This document shows, piece after piece, positions 34,738-43,040 of a stretch of DNA of 64,000 nucleotides. Made by a program: the position numbers and the translations under genes. How positions within the stretch are numbered: the first letter of the stretch is position 1; every line of letters begins with the position of its first letter. This DNA comes from an uncultured Clostridiaceae bacterium (lineage in GTDB: Bacteria > Bacillota > Clostridia > TANB77 > CAG-465). The notes beneath the pieces were generated by a model. The model made no database searches. It worked only from the letters and a program-made list of their open reading frames with translations, and was not told the origin of the DNA. The stretch spans positions 47,057 to 111,056 of the forward strand of contig CAMVON010000007.1 of assembly GCA_947169155.1 (NCBI GenBank), in the 5' to 3' direction.

Positions 34738-36456
34738 TTACATTTTTTCTGGGCATTCTACTCCAAGAATTCCTAAACCTTTTTTAATTACTATGCTTGT
34801 TGCATAAACTAGTGCACATCTTGCTGCTTTTAGTTTTTCATCTTCTAGAGTTGCAACTTGGCATTCATTATAAAATCTTGAAAAGCTTGCTGCAACATCT
34901 ATCATATATTTTGCTAGAATAGATGGTTCGTTTTCTTGAGCTGCTCTTTTTATTACATCGCCAAATTTTTGTAATTCTTTTACAAGTTCAATCTCTTGAG
35001 CCTCTTTAAGTAATGAATAATCTATTTCTTTATCTAAATCTTCTACTTTAAATCCAGCTTTTTCAAGCATTGATTTTGTACGTACATATGTATATTGTAC
35101 ATATGGTCCTGTTTCTCCATCAAATCTTAATGTATCATCTAGATCAAAGATAATATCTTTATTTTTATTATTCTTTAAGTAGTTAAATGTTAATGCACCA
35201 ATACCTACTTTTTTTGCAACTTCATCTGCATTTTCTAGATTAGCATTTTTAGATAATATGATGTCTTTTGCCTTTTTAATTGCTTCTTCAATTAAATCAT
35301 TAATATATATTACATTTCCTTCACGAGTAGACATTTTACCAGTTTTTAGTCTAATCATTCCATATGTTACATGTGTTAATCCTTTTTGATATTTTTCATC
35401 TACTAAGTGTTTTGCAGCTTCAAATACTTGCTTAAAGTGAAGTATTTGTTCTGTAGCTGTAATATATATACATTTTTCAAAATCATAAGTTCTTGCTCTG
35501 TATAGTATTGCTGCTAAATCACGAGTTGCATAAATTGTTGAGCCATTAGATTTTAGTACAATACATGGTGGCATGTCTTTACCTACATCTACAACTTTTG
35601 CACCTTGGCTATCTATTAGTACACCTTTTTTGTCTAGTATATCTATTACTTCGCCCATTTTATCATTATAGAAAGCTTCTCCATTATATGAATCAAATTT
35701 TGATCCAAGTAAATCATATATTCTTTTATATTCTTTAAGTGATACTTCTCTAAAATATTTCCAAAGTTTAGTTAATTCTTCGTCTCCTTCTTCTAGTTTT
35801 TTGAAGTTTTCACGAGCTTTATCCATTTCAGATTCATCTTCTTTACAGATTTTATTCATTCTTACATATATATCAGATAACGCTGCTAAAGGATCTTTTT
35901 CAAAATCATATTCATCTTTGAATCGTTTATATCCTTCAATGATAATACCAAATTGTCTTCCCCAGTCTCCTAGGTGATTTATTCCTGTAACATTATATCC
36001 TAGTGTTACATATAAATCATATAAAGCTTTACCTAGTACTGTATTTCTAAAGTGTCCAAGGTGGAAAGGTTTTGCAATATTTGGTGAACTATATTCAACT
36101 ATTATATTTCTACCATTTCCCTCAGTACTTGATCCATAGTTTTCTTTTTCTTCTAATATTTTAGATAATACTGTTGCTACAACATTATCTGAATCTAGAT
36201 AAAAGTTTAAAAAACCATTTACTACTTCTACTTTAGATATTTCTTCTGGTAATACTATATTTTCTTTAATTGTATTTGCTATATTTACTGGAGAGTTTTT
36301 CATTATCTTTGCTAAATTAAAACAAGGATATGAGAAATCTCCATTTTGTTTATCTTTAGGCACCTCAACTTTTGCCTCTATTTCTTCTATTGTAATTTCA
36401 TTATTATTTAATGCATCATATATGCATTTTGCTATCATTTTTTTCTTTTCTTCCAT
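34738..36456 (-). CDS. argS: Arginyl-tRNA synthetase
   Basis: 572 residues. Class I signatures HLGH in SSPNIAKPFHLGHFRNTV and KMSTR in LKTGKMSTREGNVIYI (KMSKS site), plus the C-terminal DALR helical domain. AAAGGAAG precedes the start. The 5' leader carries a long inverted repeat and a GNRA hairpin (36474-36549), and the promoter is set so that the RNA would begin at that stem, suggesting leader-based control (inference). Confidence 0.96.
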   Translation of the reverse strand: MEEKKKMIAKCIYDALNNNEITIEEIEAKVEVPKDKQNGDFSYPCFNLAKIMKNSPVNIANTIKENIVLPEEISKVEVVNGFLNFYLDSDNVVATVLSKILEEKENYGSSTEGNGRNIIVEYSSPNIAKPFHLGHFRNTVLGKALYDLYVTLGYNVTGINHLGDWGRQFGIIIEGYKRFKDEYDFEKDPLAALSDIYVRMNKICKEDESEMDKARENFKKLEEGDEELTKLWKYFREVSLKEYKRIYDLLGSKFDSYNGEAFYNDKMGEVIDILDKKGVLIDSQGAKVVDVGKDMPPCIVLKSNGSTIYATRDLAAILYRARTYDFEKCIYITATEQILHFKQVFEAAKHLVDEKYQKGLTHVTYGMIRLKTGKMSTREGNVIYINDLIEEAIKKAKDIILSKNANLENADEVAKKVGIGALTFNYLKNNKNKDIIFDLDDTLRFDGETGPYVQYTYVRTKSMLEKAGFKVEDLDKEIDYSLLKEAQEIELVKELQKFGDVIKRAAQENEPSILAKYMIDVAASFSRFYNECQVATLEDEKLKAARCALVYATSIVIKKGLGILGVECPEKM

Positions 36457-36473
36457 TATTTTTTTCTTCCTTT

Positions 36474-36549
36474 CGTATGTTTTAAATCTGTTTAATAATT
36501 ATTAGTTAAAAGTAAATATGCGGGATTACTCCCTATTTAAAACATAACG
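36474..36549 (-). promoter_or_regulatory. Structured 5' leader of argS
   Basis: A 12-bp perfect helix (36476-36487 with 36535-36546), extended by two pairs past a one-base bulge, encloses about 47 bases. Inside it is a GGGA-GUAA-UCCC hairpin with a GNRA tetraloop (36522-36533) and a weak AU hairpin (36494-36503). The Shine-Dalgarno site follows the helix directly. It lacks T-box hallmarks (no AGGGUGGNACCGCG). Confidence 0.6.
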
Positions 36550-36552
36550 ATT

Positions 36553-36581
36553 ATTATTTGTATAAAACACTATCTTGTCAC
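36553..36581 (-). promoter_or_regulatory. Sigma-A promoter of argS
   Basis: On the minus strand: GTGACA (36576-36581), 17-base spacer, AATAAT (36553-36558). The -35 element overlaps the end of the RNHCP gene. Predicted start about 36546, at the 5' arm of the leader helix. Confidence 0.6.
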
Positions 36582-36887
36582 TCCTTTTGCATAGTTTTCT
36601 ACAATCTTATATATTTCTTCTTGATTATCGTCTTGTGCTACGATATTCCTTATTTCTTTGCCACACCTGCTACACCTATAAACAATAACCTTGCCTTTTT
36701 TTGATGTTTCTTCAACATTTATTGGTACAAGAAGACCTTTGCAATCATTCTTCCTATCTCCTGGTGTGATATCTACATGTAGAGAATGTAAACAATAGTT
36801 ACAATGATCTCTAGATGTATATTTTAATTTTTCTACTTTTTTACCGCAATTTTGACATATGAACTCATTGTCATTTTTTACAAACAT
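36570..36887 (-). CDS. RNHCP-domain zinc-ribbon protein
   Basis: 105 residues. Three zinc-type cysteine pairs are visible: FICQNCGKKV, the name motif SRDHCNYCLHSLHVDITPGD, and VYRCSRCGKEIRNI. The family is widespread and uncharacterised; nucleic-acid binding is a reasonable guess from the zinc ribbons. It lies between the uracil permease fusion (terminated) and argS (own promoter). Confidence 0.88.
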   Translation of the reverse strand: MFVKNDNEFICQNCGKKVEKLKYTSRDHCNYCLHSLHVDITPGDRKNDCKGLLVPINVEETSKKGKVIVYRCSRCGKEIRNIVAQDDNQEEIYKIVENYAKGVTR

Positions 36888-36970
36888 TCTCTAACACCTC
36901 ACTTTTAACAATAGTATTTTACTACATTTTGCATATTTTAGCAAGTAATTATGTAAATTTAAGAAAATAT

Positions 36971-36994
36971 AAAAATAGCACCATTTAGGTGCTA
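36971..36994 (-). terminator. Terminator after the uracil permease-UPRT gene
   Basis: 7-bp stem (36976-36982 with 36988-36994), 5-base loop, U5 tail on the minus strand. Confidence 0.85.
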
Positions 36995-37020
36995 CTTATT
37001 ATTTAAAATCTATTATTATT

Positions 37021-38997
37021 CTATTTAGTTCCAAATATTCTATCTCCTGCGTCTCCTAGTCCTGGAACTATGTATCCGTTCTCATTTAGTTTTTCATCTA
37101 GTGCAGCTGTATATATTTTAACGTCTGGATGTTCTTCTTGCATTCTTTTTACTCCTTCTGGTGCTGCAATTAGGCAAAGGAATTTAATTTTAGTTACTCC
37201 TTCTTTTTTAAGTTGTTCTATTGCATCACATCCAGAACCTCCTGTTGCAAGCATTGGATCTAGTACTAATACTTCTCTATTTTTAATATCTTTTGGGACT
37301 TTAAAGAAGTATCTTACTGGTTCTAGTGTTTCTTCATTTCTATACATTCCAATGTGTCCTATTTTTGCATTTGGTATTACATTTATTAATCCATCAAGCA
37401 TTCCTGTTCCTGCTCTTAATATTGGTAAGAATGCATATTTATCTTCATCTAATCTTTTTGCAATAAGTTTTGTCATAGGTGTTTCAATTTCAACATCATC
37501 AAGCTCAGCGTCTCTCATTGCTTCATAACATAAGAACATTCCTAGTTCACTTACTAACTCTCTAAATTCTTTTGTTCCTGTTTTTTTGTCTCTTAATATA
37601 GATAATTTATGCTCAACTAGAGGATGATCTAGTATATTTAGTGTGTTTTCTGTTTCTTCTTTATTCTTTTGTGATGTTTTTACTTCTTCAATTTTTACTT
37701 CCTCAGTTTTAATCTCTTCTTTTTCATCGTCTTCATGTGGTAGTAATAGGTTTAGAAGAACACCTACTACTGCAGCTAAACTCATTCCAGAAACTGTTAC
37801 ACTTCCAAATGTAAGTGCTGCTCCACCAAGTCCTAAAACAAGCATTGAAGATGCAATTATAACATTTCTAGATTTTGAAAAATCTACTCTGTTTTCTATT
37901 AGTACTTTAAGACCATTTACTGCTATAAATCCATATAATAATAATGATACTCCTCCAAGTACTGGATTTGGTATTGTTGAGATTAGTGCTGTAAATTTAC
38001 CTAAGAACCCTAGACATATTGCAAATATTGCAGCAAGTCCAATTACCCATACAGATGCAACCTTTGTCATACCGACTACAGATGTATTTTCTCCATAAGT
38101 TGTGTTTGGTGGTCCTCCAAGTACTGCTGCAGTAAATGTAGCAAGTCCATCTCCTAGTAATGTTCTATTTAGTCCTGGTTCTTTAATTAAGTCTTTTCCA
38201 ATAATTGTACTTAGTGCTGTATGATCTCCGATGTGTTCTGCTATTGTAACTAGTGCTATTGGTGCAATAGTTAACGCTGCAGCAAATGTTGGTGTATATG
38301 ATATAAATGGTAAAACAAAATCTGGTACACTGAAAAATGCTGCACTAAGCACTGGACTAAAGTCTACTAGACCAAGTGCACAAGATAATATATATCCAGA
38401 AGCAATACCTATTAAAAATGGTACTACTCTAAAGAATCCTTTTCCTTTAAGCATTACAAGTCCAGTTACTAAAAATGTAAATAATGCAACTATTACTCCT
38501 TTAATGCTTATTGCTTCAGTTCCCTCTGCAATTCCTATACTTGATACTGCAGATGATGCAAGTCCTAGTCCTATAATCATAATCATTGGACCTATTACAA
38601 TAGGTGGTAGTATTTTTTGAAGCCAGTCTTTTCCTACTATTGCTATAATTATTGCTACAATTACATAGATAAGCCCAACAAGCATAGCTCCTGTCATTGC
38701 TCCGCCTATTCCTGCTAGGATTGCTCCTGTAGCAAGTGGCGTAATAAAGGCAAAAGATGAGCCAAGATATACTGGTGATTTACCTTTAGTACATAAAATA
38801 TAAATTAGTGTTCCTATTCCAGATGTAACTAGAGCTACTGGAATTGTTAGAACTTCGCTACCTGCTGCTCCATTTACAAGTATTGGGACAAGAATAGTTG
38901 CTCCAAACATTGCAAATACATGTTGAAGTGCAAGTATAATCCACTTCCAAATCGGTGGTTTTTCGTTGATGTCAATTGTCATTTTTGACGCATTCAT
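37021..38997 (-). CDS. Uracil permease fused to uracil phosphoribosyltransferase
   Basis: 658 residues in one frame. Residues 1-420 are an NCS2 permease of the UraA type with about 14 helices: [11 protein letters not shown] at 78-88, E254 in [10 protein letters not shown] and E303 in [11 protein letters not shown], matching the two uracil-contacting glutamates. Residues 421-452 are a charged linker with EEVK repeats. Residues 453-658 are a complete [15 protein letters not shown], the PRPP loop [10 protein letters not shown] at 580-589 and the uracil loop [13 protein letters not shown]. It could import uracil and convert it to UMP with PRPP at the membrane (inference). AAAGGAGGAG precedes the start. 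The leader has an attenuator-like hairpin. Confidence 0.95.
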   Translation of the reverse strand: MNASKMTIDINEKPPIWKWIILALQHVFAMFGATILVPILVNGAAGSEVLTIPVALVTSGIGTLIYILCTKGKSPVYLGSSFAFITPLATGAILAGIGGAMTGAMLVGLIYVIVAIIIAIVGKDWLQKILPPIVIGPMIMIIGLGLASSAVSSIGIAEGTEAISIKGVIVALFTFLVTGLVMLKGKGFFRVVPFLIGIASGYILSCALGLVDFSPVLSAAFFSVPDFVLPFISYTPTFAAALTIAPIALVTIAEHIGDHTALSTIIGKDLIKEPGLNRTLLGDGLATFTAAVLGGPPNTTYGENTSVVGMTKVASVWVIGLAAIFAICLGFLGKFTALISTIPNPVLGGVSLLLYGFIAVNGLKVLIENRVDFSKSRNVIIASSMLVLGLGGAALTFGSVTVSGMSLAAVVGVLLNLLLPHEDDEKEEIKTEEVKIEEVKTSQKNKEETENTLNILDHPLVEHKLSILRDKKTGTKEFRELVSELGMFLCYEAMRDAELDDVEIETPMTKLIAKRLDEDKYAFLPILRAGTGMLDGLINVIPNAKIGHIGMYRNEETLEPVRYFFKVPKDIKNREVLVLDPMLATGGSGCDAIEQLKKEGVTKIKFLCLIAAPEGVKRMQEEHPDVKIYTAALDEKLNENGYIVPGLGDAGDRIFGTK

Positions 38998-39025
38998 TTA
39001 AAAACTCCTCCTTTAAAAAACATAT

Positions 39026-39064
39026 AAAAAAACAGTTAATATTAAATAAATAATATTAACTGTT
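39026..39064 (-). terminator. Terminator/attenuator upstream of the permease-UPRT gene
   Basis: Perfect 13-bp stem (39031-39043 with 39052-39064), 8-base loop, U7 tail. It lies between the small ORF and the permease-UPRT start. The small ORF's stop codon (39056-39058) is in the 5' arm of the RNA hairpin, so a ribosome at the stop would block the stem. Confidence 0.9.
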
Positions 39065-39196
39065 CTTAACGAAATTTATATTTGAATTATTTGAAATAAT
39101 GATTCTTCTTTTTGGAGAAAATGAAGTACAAAGTAAAGATTGTGCTTTACTTGCTGACATGATTGTATTTAATTTTGTTTTATTCATGTTTTTCAT
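39056..39196 (-). CDS. Small leader ORF, 46 codons
   Basis: ATG at 39196 has an AAGGGTGAG ribosome site and lies 20 bases downstream of a good -10 element. The peptide starts MKNMNKTKLNTIMSASKAQS, is basic and Ser/Asn-rich, has one Cys, and is not hydrophobic. Its stop codon is in the stem of the following terminator. It may be a regulatory leader peptide for the uracil gene or a small protein in its own right. Confidence 0.65.
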   Translation of the reverse strand: MKNMNKTKLNTIMSASKAQSLLCTSFSPKRRIIISNNSNINFVKNS

Positions 39197-39216
39197 TTTT
39201 CTCACCCTTGCGTATT

Positions 39217-39245
39217 AATATACTACATATGAAATTCAATTGCAA
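39217..39245 (-). promoter_or_regulatory. Promoter of the leader ORF / uracil gene
   Basis: On the minus strand: TTGCAA (39240-39245), 17-base spacer, TATATT (39217-39222). No PyrR-binding loop consensus was found in the leader. Confidence 0.72.
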
Positions 39246-39308
39246 GAGTTTTTTTGAAAGTTTTTAAACATTATTTTTTCGTGTAATTATTATGTGTTTT
39301 TGTTATGT

Positions 39309-39974
39309 TTAATTAACTTCTTTCATTTGGCTTATGTGTTCGTTTGCTACCATTTTTGTTACAAAATCTGCCTTTTTAAACTGAGTAATATTTGTTCTAA
39401 TCTTTAATAGTACTTCATCTTTTTGAACACTTAAATCTAATATTTCAGCATCTTTATCTCTTATTAATTCATTTATAGTATTAATTGTATCTGTAATGTT
39501 ATCTGTTTCTATTACAAATTTGTAATCTTGTCTATGTTCAATACTTGATCCTAATTTATATGAATATTCTAGTACTAAGAATACTATTAATGTTGCAATA
39601 ATAGCATACAAATACTCTCCAAGTCCTACCATAAGTCCAATACAAGTTATAGCTAGAAGTCCTGAAGCTGTAGTTAGCCCTTTAACTTTATTTCCATTTG
39701 AAAGTATAGTACCGGCACCTATAAATCCTATTCCTGAAAGTATTTGTGCAGGCATTCTCGAATAGTCTGTATCTCCATATTTTTGTGCAAGATCTATACT
39801 ACATACCATAATTAAAACACTACTTATTCCAACAAGTACGTGAGTTCTAAATCCTGCTGGTTTTGATTGTTGTTGTCTTTCATAACCTATAATTCCAGAT
39901 AGTATTGTAACTAAAACTAATTTTAATACTATTTGAAATATCTCATTTTGATAAATTGTTGTTAATAATTCCAT
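39309..39974 (-). CDS. MgtC/SapB-family membrane protein
   Basis: 221 residues: four to five helices in the first 145, with the family signatures SGIIGYERQQQSKPAGFRTH at about 23-42 and GIGFIGAGTILSNGNKVKGLTTASGLL at about 86-112, then a soluble ACT-like C-terminal domain. MgtC proteins affect magnesium homeostasis and intracellular survival; the role in this organism is unknown. It follows the uridine-kinase-like gene beyond a terminator. Confidence 0.92.
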   Translation of the reverse strand: MELLTTIYQNEIFQIVLKLVLVTILSGIIGYERQQQSKPAGFRTHVLVGISSVLIMVCSIDLAQKYGDTDYSRMPAQILSGIGFIGAGTILSNGNKVKGLTTASGLLAITCIGLMVGLGEYLYAIIATLIVFLVLEYSYKLGSSIEHRQDYKFVIETDNITDTINTINELIRDKDAEILDLSVQKDEVLLKIRTNITQFKKADFVTKMVANEHISQMKEVN

Positions 39975-40006
39975 TTTTCCTCCTTATTTTTATTATTTTA
40001 CAATAT

Positions 40007-40030
40007 AAAAAGGGAGCGTATATCTCCCTT
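40007..40030 (-). terminator. Terminator of the uridine-kinase-like gene
   Basis: 7-bp stem (40010-40016 with 40024-40030), 7-base loop, U-run on the minus strand. Confidence 0.8.
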
Positions 40031-40033
40031 ATT

Positions 40034-41677
40034 TTATCTGTTAAAGCATCCATTTCCAATGAATTCTCTAATTAAAGAGTCAATTGGAATATTAGATGTT
40101 TCCATTGGTAAGAAGTTATTTAAATATTCATATAATCTTCTTGCCTCAGCATAATATTTTGATGATTTATCTATTTGTAATAATAATGGTTGAGCAAATG
40201 TTCTCATAACAGCAGGCTCATAAATTAGACTAGAATTAAATATTCCATCTACATCCTCTAAGTATGGGAATATATATTTTTCTTCTCCTGCTTTAACATT
40301 ATCCCATAGCTCAAATGTTTTTTCTACTGAGTGACCACGTGTTGCATAATCTCTTACCATTCTTCTTAAGAATCTAGTATCTGAAGATGATACTTTTGTA
40401 TATCCATCAATATTTAAAGTAGTTATTGGTGCAATATATATTTTATATTTGTTCTCTTTTGGTGTGAATTCAGTAAGTATTGGATTTAATGCATGAATTC
40501 CTTCAATTACTAAAACATCTTTTTCTTTTAATGTTAAGAATTTACCATTATAATGTTTATGACCATAAATGAAATCAAACTCTGGAAGCTCAATTGTTTC
40601 TCCTTTTATTAGTTTTTGCATATGTTCATTAAATAGTTCTATATCTAATGCATCAACTGTTTCAAAATCATATTTACCATCTGCACCTACTGGAGTATCT
40701 TCTCTTTCTTTAAAATAGTTATCCATTGAAATTGTTATTGGATTATAACCAGCAAGCCTTAAATGTACGCCAAGCTTTTGTGCAAATGTTGTCTTTCCTG
40801 AAGAAGATGGTCCAGCAATAAGAATCATCTTAATCTTTTCTCTTTTATATATTTCTCTTACTATTTCAACTATAGTTTTTTGGTGAATGGCTTCTGCTAC
40901 TTGAATCAAGTCTAACATATCATTTTTTAAGATTCTGTCATTTAAGTCACCAATATTTCTAATATTTGTAACTTGTTTTAAGTTCATATATATTTCTGTT
41001 ATGTCTGTAAGTTTTGAATCATTTACTTTAGATAATTCGCCTTTTCCATTTTCCATAACAAGAAGTGCACCTTTTCTAAATGGGATAAGATCAAATTTAT
41101 CTATATATCCTGTTCTTGGCGCAAGTGGTCCATAGAAACTATTATAATAGCCATTGCAAAAATATATATTAGTATATGATTTTAGTCTGTTATTAATATT
41201 ACTTAGTTTATCTTCATCTCCAGAAGCAGTATAAAGATCTGTTGCTTCATCTATATGAACAGCACGTTTTTCTATTTCATAGTCTGCATCTATAATTTCT
41301 TGCATTTTTGCTTTAACTTTAGCTATTTTTTCTTCTGTGAAATCAAAATCTTCTGTTACAAAATATTGATTTTTATTAATTGTTGCTAAAAAATCCACTT
41401 TAACTTTACCAAATAGTTCAGTTAATGCCATATATAGAACCATTTTTAATGTTCTAGAATATACTCTATAGCCATCTTGTGAATCTATTTTTAAATAACT
41501 AATTGTTGAATCTGTAACTAATTGATATAGTTGAAATTTTACTTCATTATTAATAACAAATGCTAGTATGTCATCTGTTTTATCTTCTACCATCTTAACT
41601 GCATCAATTGCAGTAGTTTTGTATGGAACGACAATTTGGCGTCCATCATCAAATGTTACTTTTATTTTTTCTTTCAT
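40034..41677 (-). CDS. Nucleoside (uridine) kinase with TGS and ThrRS-like N-terminal domains
   Basis: 547 residues. Residues 1-60 look like a TGS domain (IKVTFDDGRQIVVPYKTTA). Residues about 65-220 resemble the second additional domain of threonyl-tRNA synthetase. From about 275 there is a P-loop kinase with Walker A AGPSSSGKTTFAQKLG and the uridine-kinase-like SMDNYFKEREDTP. The kinase half probably phosphorylates uridine or a related nucleoside; the role of the N-terminal half is unknown. It lies in a rimO-rho-UK order on one strand. Confidence 0.87.
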   Translation of the reverse strand: MKEKIKVTFDDGRQIVVPYKTTAIDAVKMVEDKTDDILAFVINNEVKFQLYQLVTDSTISYLKIDSQDGYRVYSRTLKMVLYMALTELFGKVKVDFLATINKNQYFVTEDFDFTEEKIAKVKAKMQEIIDADYEIEKRAVHIDEATDLYTASGDEDKLSNINNRLKSYTNIYFCNGYYNSFYGPLAPRTGYIDKFDLIPFRKGALLVMENGKGELSKVNDSKLTDITEIYMNLKQVTNIRNIGDLNDRILKNDMLDLIQVAEAIHQKTIVEIVREIYKREKIKMILIAGPSSSGKTTFAQKLGVHLRLAGYNPITISMDNYFKEREDTPVGADGKYDFETVDALDIELFNEHMQKLIKGETIELPEFDFIYGHKHYNGKFLTLKEKDVLVIEGIHALNPILTEFTPKENKYKIYIAPITTLNIDGYTKVSSSDTRFLRRMVRDYATRGHSVEKTFELWDNVKAGEEKYIFPYLEDVDGIFNSSLIYEPAVMRTFAQPLLLQIDKSSKYYAEARRLYEYLNNFLPMETSNIPIDSLIREFIGNGCFNR

Positions 41678-41725
41678 AAAAATTACCTCTCAATATTTAT
41701 TGACAAATTAATTATATCATATAAT

Positions 41726-43030
41726 CTACTTTTTCTTCAAATTTTCTAAAAATACTTTAATAAATTCTTTATTAGATTTTGTTTTCATTAAAATATTCAT
41801 TATTTTTTCTACCATTTCAGTATTATTTGATTGACTTAGAAGTCTTCTAATATAAATTGATGTTTCTTGTTCTTTACTATCAAATAGTAAATCTTCACGT
41901 CTAGTACTAGATTTATATATATCAATTGATGGGAATATTCTTCTTTCAGATAATTTTCTATCTAAGAATACTTCCATATTACCTGTTCCTTTAAATTCTT
42001 CAAATATCATGTCATCCATACGACTACCAGTTTCTACTAAAGTAGTAGCTAGTATTGTAAGACTTCCACCATTTTCTATATTTCTTGCAGCTCCAAAAAA
42101 CTTTTTAGGGAAATATAATGCAGCTGGATCTAAACCACCAGATAATGTTCTTCCACTTGGCTCTACTTCTAAATTTGATGCACGTGTAAGTCTTGTTAGG
42201 CTATCTAATAATATTACAACGTCTTTGTTTTGTTCTACAAGTCTTTTTGCTCTTTCTAGAACCATTTTAGATACTTTTATATGATGTTCTGGAGATTCAT
42301 CAAAAGTTGAATGAATTACTTCTGCATCAATTGAACGTTCAATATCTGTAACTTCTTCTGGTCTTTCATCTATTAATAATACCATTAATTTTATTTCTGG
42401 ATTATTTTTTAATATTCCGTTTGCTATTTGCTTTAAAAGAGTTGTTTTACCTGCTTTTGGAGGTGCAACAATTAAACCTCTTTGTCCTTTTCCTATAGGT
42501 GCTAGAATATCTATTAATCTAGTAGCATATTCTTGGCTTGTTGTCTCAAGTTTTAGTCTTTGATCTGGATATATAGGAATAAGTGAATCAAAAGACTTTC
42601 TTTTTAAAGATATTTCAATTCTTTCATCATTTATACTATCTACATATATTAATGATGGGAATTTATTTTGTGGAGAACTAGTAAATCTTGCAATACCTTT
42701 TACTTTATCTCCTGTATTTAAGTTAAATCTTCTTACTTGTGTTTGTGATACATATATATCTTTATTTCCTGGTAAATAGTTATCACTTCTTAAAAAGCCA
42801 AAACCATCAGCTAAAACTTCAAGAATTCCTTCTGTAATAAAATCTGTTTCAGGATTTTCTATTTGAATATCTACTTTTTCTTCTAATTCATTAGTTTCTT
42901 CTAATTGTTTTACTATTTCTGCTACTAAGAATTCTTTTTTTAATCTTTCATACCCTTCAAGTTTTAGTTCTTCGGCAATTTTTCTAAGTTCTGCAAGAGT
43001 TGAATTTTTTAAACTATCTTTATTATACAT
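41726..43030 (-). CDS. rho: Transcription termination factor Rho
   Basis: 434 residues. N-terminal SAP-like helical segment (LAELRKIAEELKLEGYERLK), RNA-binding cold-shock-like domain (EVLADGFGFLRSDNYLPGN) at about 68-90, Walker A IVAPPKAGKTTLLKQIA at about 175, Walker B MVLLIDERPEEV. It is an RNA-driven hexameric helicase. Its start is 10 bases after rimO ends. Confidence 0.97.
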   Translation of the reverse strand: MYNKDSLKNSTLAELRKIAEELKLEGYERLKKEFLVAEIVKQLEETNELEEKVDIQIENPETDFITEGILEVLADGFGFLRSDNYLPGNKDIYVSQTQVRRFNLNTGDKVKGIARFTSSPQNKFPSLIYVDSINDERIEISLKRKSFDSLIPIYPDQRLKLETTSQEYATRLIDILAPIGKGQRGLIVAPPKAGKTTLLKQIANGILKNNPEIKLMVLLIDERPEEVTDIERSIDAEVIHSTFDESPEHHIKVSKMVLERAKRLVEQNKDVVILLDSLTRLTRASNLEVEPSGRTLSGGLDPAALYFPKKFFGAARNIENGGSLTILATTLVETGSRMDDMIFEEFKGTGNMEVFLDRKLSERRIFPSIDIYKSSTRREDLLFDSKEQETSIYIRRLLSQSNNTEMVEKIMNILMKTKSNKEFIKVFLENLKKK

Positions 43031-43040
43031 ATCTAGCCTC

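Noticed and set aside
36457..36569. T-box riboswitch before argS
   Set aside because: No specifier-like stem and no T-box core sequence, and the region is too short.
37070..38620. Several plus-strand ORFs of 129-152 codons
   Set aside because: All are antisense to the permease-UPRT fusion and arise from its low-stop codon pattern.
38998..39308. PyrR-binding attenuator before the uracil gene
   Set aside because: The conserved anti-antiterminator loop bound by PyrR was not found; only a leader ORF and terminator are visible.
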